Translations under genes and position numbers: made by a program | The notes under the pieces: model-generated | Told to the model about the DNA's origin: nothing | The model's database searches: none | Seen by the model: the letters and a program-made list of their open reading frames with translations, nothing else | Shown here: in pieces, positions 42,730-52,932 of the stretch | Numbering within the stretch: position 1 is the first letter of the stretch | Layout: every line of letters begins with the position of its first letter | Origin: Microbacterium sp. | Lineage (GTDB): Bacteria; Actinomycetota; Actinomycetes; Actinomycetales; Microbacteriaceae | Reading direction: 5' to 3' | DNA length: 61,298 bases | Assembly (NCBI GenBank): GCA_029239165.1 | Contig: JAQZBG010000003.1 | Span: forward strand, 1-61,298

Positions 42730-43419
42730 ATGGGTTCAGTGAGTAGAAAGCCCAGCGCGGTCCTGTGGGACATGGATGGAACACTCGTCGACACCGAACC
42801 GTACTGGATGGCGGCCGAGACGCAGTTGGTCGAATCCTTCGGCGGTTCCTGGAGCCACGAGGATGCGCTGCAGCTCGTCGGAAGCGGGTTGCTCGACAGT
42901 GCAGGTATCCTGCAGCAGGCCGGTGTCGCGATGGAGGCCCAGGCGATCGTCGACCATCTGACCGACGCGGTGCAGGAATCCCTTCGCACCCAGGGCGTGC
43001 CGTTCCGACCAGGAGCTCGCGAGCTCCTCGCCGATCTCCGCGCCACAGGTATTCCGACGGGTCTCGTGACGATGTCGCTGAGGCGGATGGCTCTGAGTGT
43101 CGTCGACCTCATGGATTTCGAGGCGTTCGATATCGTCGTGGCCGGCGACGACGTGGACAACCCCAAGCCGCATCCGGAGCCCTACCTGCAGGCGGCGGCT
43201 CTTCTCGACATCGACATCGCCGACGCGATCGTGATCGAGGATTCACCGACCGGCGTCCGCGCCGGCCTCGCCTCGGGTGCACTGACGCTCGCTGTGCCGC
43301 ACATCGTGCCTCTCGACCACCTCGGCGCACACGAGTTGTGGCCGACACTCGCCGGGAAGAACGCCGGCGATCTCACCGATCTCTTCGACAGCATCACCGT
43401 CGTGACAGGAGCCCCCTGA
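42730..43419 (+). CDS. HAD family hydrolase (beta-phosphoglucomutase-like)
   Basis: LWDMDGTLVDTEPYW; VAGDDVDNPKPHPEPYL; VIEDSPTGVRAGLASG. Confidence 0.94.
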   Translation: MGSVSRKPSAVLWDMDGTLVDTEPYWMAAETQLVESFGGSWSHEDALQLVGSGLLDSAGILQQAGVAMEAQAIVDHLTDAVQESLRTQGVPFRPGARELLADLRATGIPTGLVTMSLRRMALSVVDLMDFEAFDIVVAGDDVDNPKPHPEPYLQAAALLDIDIADAIVIEDSPTGVRAGLASGALTLAVPHIVPLDHLGAHELWPTLAGKNAGDLTDLFDSITVVTGAP

Positions 43420-44438
43420 TGACCGATAGCCGCGTTGCGAGGCCGAGTGGTCCTTTCCGTCCCGGCGATCGTGTACAGCTGACCGGTCCGAAGGGCCGCC
43501 TGCACACGGTGACGCTTCGCGAAGACGGCGAACTGCACACGCACCAGGGTGTCCTTCGCCATCGTGACCTGATCGGCCTTCCCGACGGCTCTGTCGTGGC
43601 CAACAGCTCGGGACACGACTATCTGGCGCTTCGTCCGCTGCTGAGGGACTTCGCGATGTCGATGCCGCGCGGCGCGGCGATCGTCTATCCCAAGGATGCG
43701 GCGCAGATCGTGATGCAGGCCGACATCTTCCCCGGAGCGATCGTCGTCGAGGCCGGAGTCGGATCCGGGGCGCTGTCGCTCTCCCTCCTGCGTGCCGTCG
43801 GCCCCGTAGGCGAGCTGATCTCGTTCGAGCGTCGCGAGGACTTCGCCGACGTGGCCCGCGGCAACGTGGAGACGTTCTTCGGCGAGCACCCTGACACCTG
43901 GCGCGTCGTGGTCGGCGATCTCGTCGAGTCACTCCCGAATGAGGTCGAGCCCGGCACCGTCGATCGGGTGGTGCTCGACATGCTCGCACCATGGGAATGC
44001 ATGGATGCCGTGGCCGACGCGCTCACCCCGGGCGGCGTAGTCCTCTGCTACGTGGCAACGGCGACCCAGCTTTCGCGTGTGGCGGAGTACATCCGGGGCA
44101 CCGGTCTCTTCACCGACCCCGATGCCTCCGAGACGATGGTCCGCGGTTGGCATGTCGAAGGACTCGCCGTGCGCCCGGATCATCGCATGGTCGCGCACAC
44201 CGGGTTCCTCCTCACCGCCCGGCGGCTCGCTCCCGGCGCCATCGCGCCCTCGGTCAAGAGGCGCGCATCCAAGAGCAGCTACGGCGACGACGATGTCGAG
44301 GCCTGGACTCCCGGCGCCGTGGGAGACCGCGAGATCAGCGACAAGAACCTGCGCAAGCGTGCGCGGGAAGCCGAGAAGGCGGCCGAAGGCGCACGCCTCG
44401 CTGCGGCGTCGCGCGATTCCGGGCACGCGACGGAATAG
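43419..44438 (+). CDS. trmI: tRNA (adenine-N1)-methyltransferase (TrmI family)
   Basis: GPFRPGDRVQLTGPKGRLHTVTLREDGELHTHQGVLRHRDLIGLPDGSVV; YPKDAAQIVMQADIFPGAIVVEAGVGSGALSLSLLRAVG; D-M-L-A-P-W motif. Confidence 0.94.
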   Translation: MTDSRVARPSGPFRPGDRVQLTGPKGRLHTVTLREDGELHTHQGVLRHRDLIGLPDGSVVANSSGHDYLALRPLLRDFAMSMPRGAAIVYPKDAAQIVMQADIFPGAIVVEAGVGSGALSLSLLRAVGPVGELISFERREDFADVARGNVETFFGEHPDTWRVVVGDLVESLPNEVEPGTVDRVVLDMLAPWECMDAVADALTPGGVVLCYVATATQLSRVAEYIRGTGLFTDPDASETMVRGWHVEGLAVRPDHRMVAHTGFLLTARRLAPGAIAPSVKRRASKSSYGDDDVEAWTPGAVGDREISDKNLRKRAREAEKAAEGARLAAASRDSGHATE

Positions 44439-44448
44439 ACTGGAGCGC

Positions 44449-45353
44449 GTGCGTAAAACGTCCGCCGTTCTGGCCTCCCTCAGCCTTGCCGTCCTCGCTC
44501 TGACCGGCTGCACCGCCGTGGCGCGGCCGGATCGAACGAGATCCGTGATGCGGTGACCGTCGAAGGTGACCTCGGGTCGACTCCGGATGTCAGCGTGTTC
44601 AGCCCGCTGCACCTCAAGAAGACCGCCTTCGCGGACACGACGGTCGGCGAAGGTCGGAAGATTCTCGACAACGCACAGGCTCTCGTGGTGGAACTGTCGA
44701 TCTTCAGCGGAGAGACCGGCAAGCAGGTCTACGCGACCGCCTACGACGAGGCCAAGGGACAGGTCTCCACGGCGGACTATTGGGCGACGCAGTCGCCAGG
44801 ACTCGAGTCGGTGTTCGAGTGCGCGACGGCAGGCTCCCGGATCGTCGCCGCCCTCACCCCGGAAGACTTCGGTGCCAACAACCTCGACGGCTTCGGTCTC
44901 GCGGCTGACGACAACGCGGTGTTCGTCATCGACGTTGTGGATGTGTTCCTCTCTCGCGCCGAAGGTTCCCTCCAGTTCAACGATGCGAAGGGCATGCCTA
45001 CGGTGGTGCGCGCTCCCGACGGCACACCCGGAGTCATCATTCCCGACAGTGCAGCACCGACAGAGCAGGTCGCGCAGACCCTGATCAAGGGAGACGGCGA
45101 AGAGGTCGCTGCGGGCCAGATCCCGCTTCTGAACGTGATGGCCGTCGGCTGGGACGACAAGCAGGTCATCAACAGCACCTGGGGTCAGGGGCCGACGGGT
45201 GATCTCTCGACGTCGGCGCCGACCGTCGCCGAGGCCCTTGTCGGGCAGACGGTGGGCTCGCAGGTCCTCGTCGTGACCCCGGCAGGTGACGCCGGTCCTG
45301 CCGTGGCATACGTCGTCGACATCCTGGGCGCAGTCACGGCGCCGACCCAGTGA
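44449..45353 (+). pseudogene. Frameshifted FKBP-type peptidyl-prolyl isomerase-like lipoprotein
   Basis: Lipoprotein signal with lipobox (LALTGC) in one frame from GTG 44449; mature domain (GSNEIRDAVTVEGDLGSTPDVSVFSP...) continues in another frame to 45353. Confidence 0.7.
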
Positions 45354-46342
45354 TGGCCAGCCGGATCCCTGCGGAGGAGCGCCTGACGAATCTCGTCGTG
45401 GCGCTGATGGCCACGGAGATCGGGTTGACCAAGCAGCAGATCCTCGACAACGTGTCCGGATATCGGCAGCGCGCTGATGCAGGAACCCGTTCCGACGCGC
45501 TCGAGAAGATGTTCGAGCGCGACAAGGACGAGTTGCGCACCCTCGGCGTGCCGATCGAGACGATCGGTGACGCGGCCGACCCGAACGACCTCCGTGAGGC
45601 TCGCTATCGTATTCCGCAAGCAGAATACGACCTGCCCAGCGATATCGATTTCTCCGCTGCCGAACTGGCCGTCCTGCGTCTTGCAGGCAGCGTCTGGAGT
45701 GCGGAGTCCGCCTCGGGCGACGCACAGTCGGGTGTCCGCAAGATTCGGGCGCTGGGCATCGACGGTGATGAGCCGATCATCGGCTTCGCCCCGCGGATCA
45801 CGGCGCGCGATGCTGCGTTCGCCCCGCTCCAGGATGCGATCGAGCGGTGCCGTGTCGTCACCTTCGACTACTTGAAGCCCGGCGAAGATGCGCCCAGGCG
45901 TCGTCGTATCCGTCCGCTGGCGCTGGTCGACTACGAGGCCCGTTGGCACGTGTACGGCGTCGATGTGGATGCTGAGGAGGACCGGACGTTCCTGCTCAGC
46001 CGGATAGTCGGCGCCGTCAAGGTGAGCGCGACGACTTTCGACCCCGCACTGCGAGAACGGGCCGGGGAGCGAGCTCTCTCGGGGCTGGAGCGAGTCGCCG
46101 CTGCCAACTCCGCTCTGCTGGAGGTGACTCCCGGAACTGAAGCCGCTCTGCGCCTCGGTCGGCGGGCCTCTTCTGCACCGCAAGGCATCCACGTCCCGTT
46201 CGTCGACCTCCATATCTTCGCCGACGAGCTCGCCTCATACGGACCGGAGGTGCGAGTGGTCGAGCCGGCTGCGCTGCGCGATGCGGTCATCGACCGGCTG
46301 CGGGCAGTCGTCGAAGTGCACACGGATCAGGAGGCATCATGA
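45350..46342 (+). CDS. pafB: WYL domain transcriptional regulator, PafB-like
   Basis: PAEERLTNLVVALMATEIGLTKQQILDNVSGYR; paired with second WYL protein upstream of tatA. Confidence 0.9.
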   Translation: MMASRIPAEERLTNLVVALMATEIGLTKQQILDNVSGYRQRADAGTRSDALEKMFERDKDELRTLGVPIETIGDAADPNDLREARYRIPQAEYDLPSDIDFSAAELAVLRLAGSVWSAESASGDAQSGVRKIRALGIDGDEPIIGFAPRITARDAAFAPLQDAIERCRVVTFDYLKPGEDAPRRRRIRPLALVDYEARWHVYGVDVDAEEDRTFLLSRIVGAVKVSATTFDPALRERAGERALSGLERVAAANSALLEVTPGTEAALRLGRRASSAPQGIHVPFVDLHIFADELASYGPEVRVVEPAALRDAVIDRLRAVVEVHTDQEAS

Positions 46343-47334
46343 GCGCCAAATCGAAGCCGCTGCTCGCCGCCGACCGCGTCCGCCTCTACCTCACCCTCGT
46401 GCCCTACCTGCTCGAGCACGGCCAAGTATCTCTGACCGAGGCTGCCGAGGAGTTCGGTGTGACTCCGCAGGAGATGCGCGGGATGGTCGAGAAGCTGACG
46501 GTGATCGGGCTTCCCGGCGAGTCCGGCTACTGGCAGCAGCCGCAGGAGATGTTCGATATCAACTGGGATCTCCTCGATCTCGAAGACATCATCGAGATCA
46601 CCAACGATGTGGCCCTGCGGCGCGTTCCGCGCTTCACTGCGCGTGAGGCGGCAGCGCTGCTCGCCGGACTCCAGATGGTGGCCGCGGTGCCCGCCGTATC
46701 GGACTCCGGGCTCGTCGCCGGCCTCATCTCCAAGCTGTCCCGTGGCGCAGCCGACGCGCCCGCCGAGGTCGTGGTCGCCCCGAGCGCCGTCGACGAGGTC
46801 CGCGAAGCCGTCGCGCGAGGGCTCCATGAGGGCGTCGCGATCGCGTTCACCTACCAGGCCCCGGATGCCGCACCGACGACGAGAACCGTCGATCCGATGC
46901 AGATCCTCATCACGAACGGCCAGTGGTACCTGCAGGGGTGGTGCCACATGCGCCAGGCGATGCGCACGTTCCATCTCGATCGCGTCAGCGCACCGACCCT
47001 CACCGACATCCCGATCACCCACGCCGGTGACCAGGTTCCCGAGGCTTTCGCCGGTCTCGACGACGAACGGGAGGTGACGGTCCGGGTGCCGGAGCGTCTC
47101 GCACCGCTGTTGGGCGGTTTCGTTCCCACCGGGCAGGTCGAAGTGGTCGACGGCACGGTGACGACGACGCTTCACCTCGCCGACCCGCGTGGCGTCAAGA
47201 GGCTCGCCGGACGGTTCGGTGGTGCGATGGAGGTGCTGGAGCCGGGTCTCGCCCGAACCGCGACGAGAGACTGGGCTGCTTCCGGACTCGCACTGTATCG
47301 CCGCCCCGATGCATCGCCGAGATCTGTAGACTGA
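46339..47334 (+). CDS. pafC: WYL domain transcriptional regulator, PafC-like
   Basis: RVRLYLTLVPYLLEHGQVSLTEAAEEFGVTPQEMRGMVEKL; WYL region NGQWYLQGWCHMRQAMRTFHLDRV. Confidence 0.9.
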   Translation: MSAKSKPLLAADRVRLYLTLVPYLLEHGQVSLTEAAEEFGVTPQEMRGMVEKLTVIGLPGESGYWQQPQEMFDINWDLLDLEDIIEITNDVALRRVPRFTAREAAALLAGLQMVAAVPAVSDSGLVAGLISKLSRGAADAPAEVVVAPSAVDEVREAVARGLHEGVAIAFTYQAPDAAPTTRTVDPMQILITNGQWYLQGWCHMRQAMRTFHLDRVSAPTLTDIPITHAGDQVPEAFAGLDDEREVTVRVPERLAPLLGGFVPTGQVEVVDGTVTTTLHLADPRGVKRLAGRFGGAMEVLEPGLARTATRDWAASGLALYRRPDASPRSVD

Positions 47335-47366
47335 ACCGAACGCTCATCGACGACGGGAATCCTTAC

Positions 47367-47603
47367 ATGTTCGCTGGAATGCAAGGCTGGCACCTTCTTA
47401 TCGTGCTCGCCGTGATCCTCCTCCTGTTCGGTGCCGCAAAGCTGCCGGCTCTGGCGAAGAGCATGGGGCAGTCTGCCCGCGTCTTCAAGGGTGAGATGAA
47501 GGCGATGAAGGAAGAGGACGCGCCTCGCGCCGACTCGACCGTCGCTGACCCCACGTCGGTCAAGGACTCGGGCGCAGATCCTGAGACTCCGCCCCGCGCC
47601 TGA
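47367..47603 (+). CDS. tatA: Sec-independent translocase subunit TatA
   Basis: GWHLLIVLAVILLLFGAAKLPALAKSMGQSARVFKGEMK. Confidence 0.95.
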   Translation: MFAGMQGWHLLIVLAVILLLFGAAKLPALAKSMGQSARVFKGEMKAMKEEDAPRADSTVADPTSVKDSGADPETPPRA

Positions 47604-47609
47604 CCGGCC

Positions 47610-48419
47610 GTGGCAGCCATCGAACCGACCGTGATGCCGAAGGCGGATCGGGATCGGCGGATGTCGCTCGGCGCGCATCTCGTCGAACTGCGCAAGCGCC
47701 TGATGTATGCGGCGCTCGCTCTGGTGATCGGCATGGTCATCGCGTTCATCGTGGCGGACCCGATCATCCACTTCATCACGGAGCCCATCCGGATCATCAC
47801 CGAGAAGCGCGGCGATGATTTCAGCGCCCTGAACTTCGGGACGATCACGTCGGCGTTCGACATGCGCATGCGCATCGCCTTCTCGATCGGCCTGTTCATC
47901 TCGGCGCCGATCTGGCTGTGGCAGGTGTGGGCTTTCATCATGCCCGGTCTCACCCGCAAGGAGATCAGGTACACGATCGGCTTCGTCGTCGCGGCTGTAC
48001 CGCTGTTCTTCGCCGGCTGCTACCTCGGCGTGATGATCATGCCGCACGTGATCGAACTCATGTGGAGTTTCACGCCCGAGGGCGCGACCAACTTCTACTA
48101 CGCGCAGGAGTACTACGACTTCGTCTTCAAGCTGATGATCGTCATCGGCGTATCGTTCGTGTTGCCCGTCTTCCTCGTCGCCCTGAACCTCGCCGGGGTC
48201 ATGTCGGGCAGAGCGATCCTCAAGGGGTGGCGCGTCGCCATCATCATCGCGACGGTGTTCGCCGCGCTCGCGACTCCGGCCGCCGACGTAGTGAGCATGC
48301 TGATGCTCGCGGGGATCCTGATCGTCCTGTTCTTCGCTGCCGCGGGGCTCTCTCTGCTGTTCGACCGGCGTAAGCGCAAGCGCGACGAGGCGACCGGGCT
48401 GTTGCCGGACGCGGCATGA
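47610..48419 (+). CDS. tatC: Sec-independent translocase subunit TatC
   Basis: MSLGAHLVELRKRLMYAALALVIGMVIAF; WQVWAFIMPGLTRKE; GTG start. Confidence 0.96.
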   Translation: MAAIEPTVMPKADRDRRMSLGAHLVELRKRLMYAALALVIGMVIAFIVADPIIHFITEPIRIITEKRGDDFSALNFGTITSAFDMRMRIAFSIGLFISAPIWLWQVWAFIMPGLTRKEIRYTIGFVVAAVPLFFAGCYLGVMIMPHVIELMWSFTPEGATNFYYAQEYYDFVFKLMIVIGVSFVLPVFLVALNLAGVMSGRAILKGWRVAIIIATVFAALATPAADVVSMLMLAGILIVLFFAAAGLSLLFDRRKRKRDEATGLLPDAA

Positions 48420-50890
48420 GTTCGCCCGCCGATCGGTACGCGCAAGCTCAGCAGGCAGCGGAGCACCCGGAGACCTCGGCGTTCGCGGCACTGCAGAAGT
48501 TCCAGCTCGATCCCTTCCAGGTCGCGGGATGCCACGCTCTGGAGAACGGGCGCAGTGTGCTGGTGGCCGCACCGACCGGGGCCGGCAAGACGATCGTCGG
48601 CGAGTTCGCGATCCACCTCGCGATGCAGACTCCGCGCGACAAGGCGTTCTACACCACGCCGATGAAAGCCCTCTCGAACCAGAAGTTCCGTGAGCTGGTC
48701 GAGGTGTATGGAGCTGATCAGGTGGGCCTGCTCACCGGCGACACCAACATCAACGGCAACGCGCGCATCGTGGTGATGACCACCGAAGTGCTGCGCAACA
48801 TGATCTATGCCGACTCCGCTGCGCTCCGCGATCTGCGTTACGTGATCATGGACGAAGTCCACTACCTTGCCGATCGTTTTCGCGGTGCCGTGTGGGAAGA
48901 GGTCATCATCCACCTGCCCCCGCAGGTGCGACTGGTCTCGCTGAGCGCGACGGTCTCCAATGCCGAAGAGTTCGGCGACTGGCTCGACACGGTGCGCGGC
49001 GACACCGACGTCATCGTCTCCGAGATCCGGCCCGTACCCCTGGAGCAGCACGTTCTCGTCCGCGACGACCTGCTTCCCCTGTTCGATGATCGTGCGGGTA
49101 TCGCGACCGCGCAGGTGAACCAGGAGTTGATGCGCATCCGCTCGTCGACCGGCTCGAACTACGACAACAACCGCCAGGCGCAGTCGTACCGGAGCGACCG
49201 CCACGCTGGACGACAGGCGAAGCGGCCGCCTCGAGGCGGCCGTCGTCCCGTGCGGGCCTCCAATGCACGCCGGATCGAGCGGATGGATCGCCCGGACGTC
49301 GTGCACCTGCTCGAGCGAGCGAATCTTCTCCCCGCGATCTTCTTCATCTTCAGTCGTGTGGGGTGCGACGCCGCGGTGCAGCAGGTGCGGCGCTCCGGCC
49401 TTCGACTCACCTCCGCCGAGGAACGCGCGGAGATCCGGGCCATCGTCGAGGACAGAACCCGGACGCTCCAGGATGAGGACCTCGATGTGCTCGGCTACTG
49501 GGAGTGGCTGGACAACCTCGAACGCGGCGTCGCCTCGCACCATGCTGGTCTGCTGCCGGCGTTCAAAGAAGTGGTGGAAGAGCTCTACCGGCGCAAGCTC
49601 GTCAAGGTCGTCTTCGCGACGGAGACTCTCGCGCTCGGCATCAACATGCCCGCACGAACGGTCGTGCTCGAGAAGATGGAGAAGTTCAACGGCGAGGCCA
49701 GAGTCGCGATCACCTCGGGGGAGTACACCCAGCTCACCGGCCGCGCCGGGAGGCGGGGGATCGACGTCGAGGGTCACGCGGTGGTGCAGTGGACCGAGGG
49801 CATGGACCCGCAGGCGGTCGCTGCGCTGGCATCGCGTCGCACGTACCCACTGAATTCGAGCTTCCGCCCGACCTACAACATGGCCGTGAATCTGATCGAC
49901 ATGTTCGGCAAACCCAGGGCGAGGCAGATCCTGGAGTCGTCGTTCGCACAGTTCCAGGCCGATCGCTCGGTCGTCGGACTCGCGCGACAGGTGCGCGAAG
50001 CCGAGGAGTCGCTCGCCGGATACGAGAGTTCGATGGCCTGCGAGCATGGCGACTTTCCGGAGTATGCCGCCATCCGTCGCGAACTCAGCGATCTCGAGAA
50101 GAAGCACCGTCAGGATTCGCAGGCGCCGCGGGCTTCGCGCGACAAGCGGATGAAGCGCATCCAGACCCTCCGCACGCAGATGCAGCGACACCCGTGCCAT
50201 CGCTGCCCGGATCGGGAAGCCCATGCTCGATGGGCGGAGCGCTACTGGAAGCTCAAGCGACAGACCGACCGGATCCGCCGCCAGATCGAGACCCGCACAG
50301 GGACGGTCGCGCGCGTGTTCGACCGCGTCGTCGAGGTGCTCGAGACGCTGGACTACGTCGCGGAGGTGGATGGTGAGACGACGCTGACGGAGGCCGGGCG
50401 CACGATGCGTCGGATCTACGGAGAGCGCGATCTTCTCGTCGCCGAATCGCTGCGTCAGGGACTCTGGGCCGGTCTCGATGCCCCGTCGCTCGCCGCGATG
50501 GCATGCTGCCTCGTCTACGAACCGCGACGAGATGAGGCGAACTCGGGGGAGCGGGACCTCCCGCGAGGAGCGTTCCGCGCCGCATGGGCGAAGACCACCA
50601 CTCTGTGGGCCGAGCTCGATGACCTCGAGAAGGACCATCGCCTTCCGGGCAGCGAACCGCTCGCCGCGGGGCTCGCGGGTGCGATGCATGCCTGGGCACG
50701 CGGCGGGATGCTCGACCGGGTGCTGATCGACGCGGACATGGCCGCGGGCGACTTCGTGCGCTGGGCGAAGCAGACCATCGACCTCCTCGACCAGCTGTCG
50801 ATCGTGGCCGAGGATGGTGCTGTCGCGCGCACCGCGCGCAGCGCTCTCGACGGTGTGCGCCGCGGCATCGTCGCCTACTCGACGATGTGA
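48416..50890 (+). CDS. helY: Ski2-like DEAD/DEAH RNA helicase (HelY-like)
   Basis: LVAAPTGAGKTIVGEFAIHL, YVIMDEVHYLADRFRGAVWEEVI, LSATVSNAEEFGDWL, LTGRAGRRGIDVEGHAVV. Confidence 0.93.
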   Translation: MSSPADRYAQAQQAAEHPETSAFAALQKFQLDPFQVAGCHALENGRSVLVAAPTGAGKTIVGEFAIHLAMQTPRDKAFYTTPMKALSNQKFRELVEVYGADQVGLLTGDTNINGNARIVVMTTEVLRNMIYADSAALRDLRYVIMDEVHYLADRFRGAVWEEVIIHLPPQVRLVSLSATVSNAEEFGDWLDTVRGDTDVIVSEIRPVPLEQHVLVRDDLLPLFDDRAGIATAQVNQELMRIRSSTGSNYDNNRQAQSYRSDRHAGRQAKRPPRGGRRPVRASNARRIERMDRPDVVHLLERANLLPAIFFIFSRVGCDAAVQQVRRSGLRLTSAEERAEIRAIVEDRTRTLQDEDLDVLGYWEWLDNLERGVASHHAGLLPAFKEVVEELYRRKLVKVVFATETLALGINMPARTVVLEKMEKFNGEARVAITSGEYTQLTGRAGRRGIDVEGHAVVQWTEGMDPQAVAALASRRTYPLNSSFRPTYNMAVNLIDMFGKPRARQILESSFAQFQADRSVVGLARQVREAEESLAGYESSMACEHGDFPEYAAIRRELSDLEKKHRQDSQAPRASRDKRMKRIQTLRTQMQRHPCHRCPDREAHARWAERYWKLKRQTDRIRRQIETRTGTVARVFDRVVEVLETLDYVAEVDGETTLTEAGRTMRRIYGERDLLVAESLRQGLWAGLDAPSLAAMACCLVYEPRRDEANSGERDLPRGAFRAAWAKTTTLWAELDDLEKDHRLPGSEPLAAGLAGAMHAWARGGMLDRVLIDADMAAGDFVRWAKQTIDLLDQLSIVAEDGAVARTARSALDGVRRGIVAYSTM

Positions 50891-52428
50891 TGATGGCGAC
50901 GATGTCCGCTGCCGCCACTGTGCCCGAGCGCGCTCTGCTGCCGCTGTGGGCGGCTGTTCCCGCCGCTGCCCTCGGTGCTCTGCTGATGAACCTCGCCTAT
51001 CCGGGTGCCGCGATGTGGGCACTCGCTTTTCCTGCGACCGCTCTTGTGCTCCTTGCGCTGATCGGCCGACGTTTCGGCGGAGCACTGCTCGTCGGGCTCG
51101 TCTACGGCATCCTCTTCTTCGCGCTTCTTGTCTCCTGGACCTCCCGCTACCTCGGGCCCATTCCGTGGGCCGCGCTCAGCGTCGTCGAAGGCGGCCTCAC
51201 CGCCGTGGCCCTCGTGCCCATCGCGTTGGCCTACAGGTGGCTTCCCCGTGCCTTCCCCGGCGCTGCAGGTCGCATCCTGGGCCTCCCCACCGCCGTCGCC
51301 GCCCTCTGGGTCGGTCGCGAGCTGTTCATCGGCTCCTGGCCGTACGGCGGCTTCCCGTGGGCTCGGATCGGAATGAGCCAAGCGGAGAGTCCGCTCGCGC
51401 CGATCTCGTCGTGGCTCGGCGTGAGCGGTCTCAGCTTCCTCATGGTGCTGCTCGTGGCGGTGCTCATCGAGATCGTCCGCCTGCGGGCGTGGCGTCGTCC
51501 ACTGGCTGTGCTGGTCCCGGCCGCACTCGTCCTGGTCCTGCTCGTCACACCGCTCTATCCCACCGTGTCGTCGGGCTCGATGAGGATAGCGGCGGTTCAG
51601 GGCAACGGCCCGACCGGGTACTTCGACGAACGCGAGCCCTTCTCCGTGATCCAGGCGCAGACCGATGCCACCGCGCCGGTTTACGGGGAAGATGTCGATC
51701 TTCTGGTGTGGCCGGAAGGTTCCCTGGATACGGACCCGTTCGAGAACGAAGCGATCGCTCGGCGGATGACTCTCGTGTCGAAGCGGATCGATGCCCCCCT
51801 GCTCGCGAATGCGGCGACGGCGCGAGACGGTCTCTACTTCAACACGTCGATGCTATGGACTGCTGACGGCACGGCCACGCAGACGCACGACAAACGGCAC
51901 CCCGTCCCCTTCGGCGAGTACGTGCCGGATCGCGCGTTCTTCAATGCCCTGGCACCCGATCTGATCGGTCTGATCCAGCGCGAGTACACGCCCGGCTCGA
52001 ACCCCCCGATCGTGGAGGTCGATGGAGTCCCCGTCGGGCTCGCCATCTGCTTCGACGTCATCTACGACGACGTGATCCGGGAAGGGCTGAACGACGGAGC
52101 CGAGGTGCTGGTCTTCCAGACCAACAATGCGGACTTCCGCGGGACCGACGAGAATCTGCAGCAACTGTCTTTCGCCCGTATGCGTGCCATCGAGACTGGC
52201 CGGAGCGTCGTGAATGTCTCGACCGTCGGCACCAGTCAGATCATCAGCGCGAACGGATCCACCGTCACCAGCCTGGATGCAGGAGAGGCCGGAGCGCTGC
52301 TCGAGGACGTCGAGCTTCGTTCCGGCCTCACGGCGGGGGTTGTCTTGGGCCCCTGGATCCAGCAGTTGCTGCTGTGGGGCGGTCTCGGCGCGCTGGTCGT
52401 CGGGTGGTGGCGCGCCCGGGGGCGTTAG
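50887..52428 (+). CDS. lnt: Apolipoprotein N-acyltransferase
   Basis: N-terminal TM helices plus nitrilase domain: LLVWPEGSLDTDPF, PVPFGEYVPDRAFF, GLAICFDVIYDDVIREGLNDGAEVLVFQTNNADF. Confidence 0.94.
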   Translation: MMMATMSAAATVPERALLPLWAAVPAAALGALLMNLAYPGAAMWALAFPATALVLLALIGRRFGGALLVGLVYGILFFALLVSWTSRYLGPIPWAALSVVEGGLTAVALVPIALAYRWLPRAFPGAAGRILGLPTAVAALWVGRELFIGSWPYGGFPWARIGMSQAESPLAPISSWLGVSGLSFLMVLLVAVLIEIVRLRAWRRPLAVLVPAALVLVLLVTPLYPTVSSGSMRIAAVQGNGPTGYFDEREPFSVIQAQTDATAPVYGEDVDLLVWPEGSLDTDPFENEAIARRMTLVSKRIDAPLLANAATARDGLYFNTSMLWTADGTATQTHDKRHPVPFGEYVPDRAFFNALAPDLIGLIQREYTPGSNPPIVEVDGVPVGLAICFDVIYDDVIREGLNDGAEVLVFQTNNADFRGTDENLQQLSFARMRAIETGRSVVNVSTVGTSQIISANGSTVTSLDAGEAGALLEDVELRSGLTAGVVLGPWIQQLLLWGGLGALVVGWWRARGR

Positions 52429-52808
52429 GCCCCGATCTTCTCGCGGGTCGGGTCTTCTCCGGCGCCGCGGCGGGCGCGGATGAAAGCGAGTCGCTCTTCG
52501 AGCAACTCTTCGAGCTCCGCGCGGGTACGTCGCTCCATCAGCATGTCCCAGTGGGTGCGCGCTGCCTTCTCATCGCTGGCTTCGAGCGTGACGGCATGGC
52601 CGTCGACGTTCAGTCGTGCTTCTGCACCGCAGGCGCGGCACTCCCAGGTCTGGGGCGGTTCGGCGTCGGCCGCGAACATCAGGTTCGTGACGTGGCCGCA
52701 GGTGTCACAGGTGTAGGTGGTCTCACGGCGCTCCATGAAAACGACGCCCTCTTCGCTCTGTAGGCTCTGGGCGCCGAGTCGGATGCCGCGCAGGCTGCGA
52801 TCTGCCAT
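52425..52808 (-). CDS. rbpA: RNA polymerase-binding protein RbpA
   Basis: MADRSLRGIRLGAQSLQSEEGVVFMERRETTYTCDTCGHVTNLMFAADAEPPQTWECRACG. Confidence 0.97.
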   Translation of the reverse strand: MADRSLRGIRLGAQSLQSEEGVVFMERRETTYTCDTCGHVTNLMFAADAEPPQTWECRACGAEARLNVDGHAVTLEASDEKAARTHWDMLMERRTRAELEELLEERLAFIRARRGAGEDPTREKIGA

Positions 52809-52932
52809 TGTGTGGTCCTCTCGTCGCTGTCAGGTATAACGCTCCAGCCTGTGCGCTTCATCCACGCGGGCGACTTCTCGGCGCGATTCACAGCGGAATC
52901 CCAGCGCAGGAGGTTATGGGGCGCGTCGGGTC

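Noticed and set aside
42765-44438. 557-aa ORF suggesting an N-terminal fusion to TrmI
   Set aside because: The N-terminal ~220 residues are the out-of-frame HAD gene; the natural start is ATG 43419 overlapping the HAD stop.
43929-45725. 598-aa minus-strand ORF across trmI, lipoprotein and pafB
   Set aside because: Considered as a real gene that might explain the lipoprotein frameshift, but it covers confident genes on both sides and lacks motifs.
48113-51085. 990-aa minus-strand ORF opposite helY
   Set aside because: Very long but antisense to a clear Ski2-like helicase; arises from codon bias, no recognisable motif.
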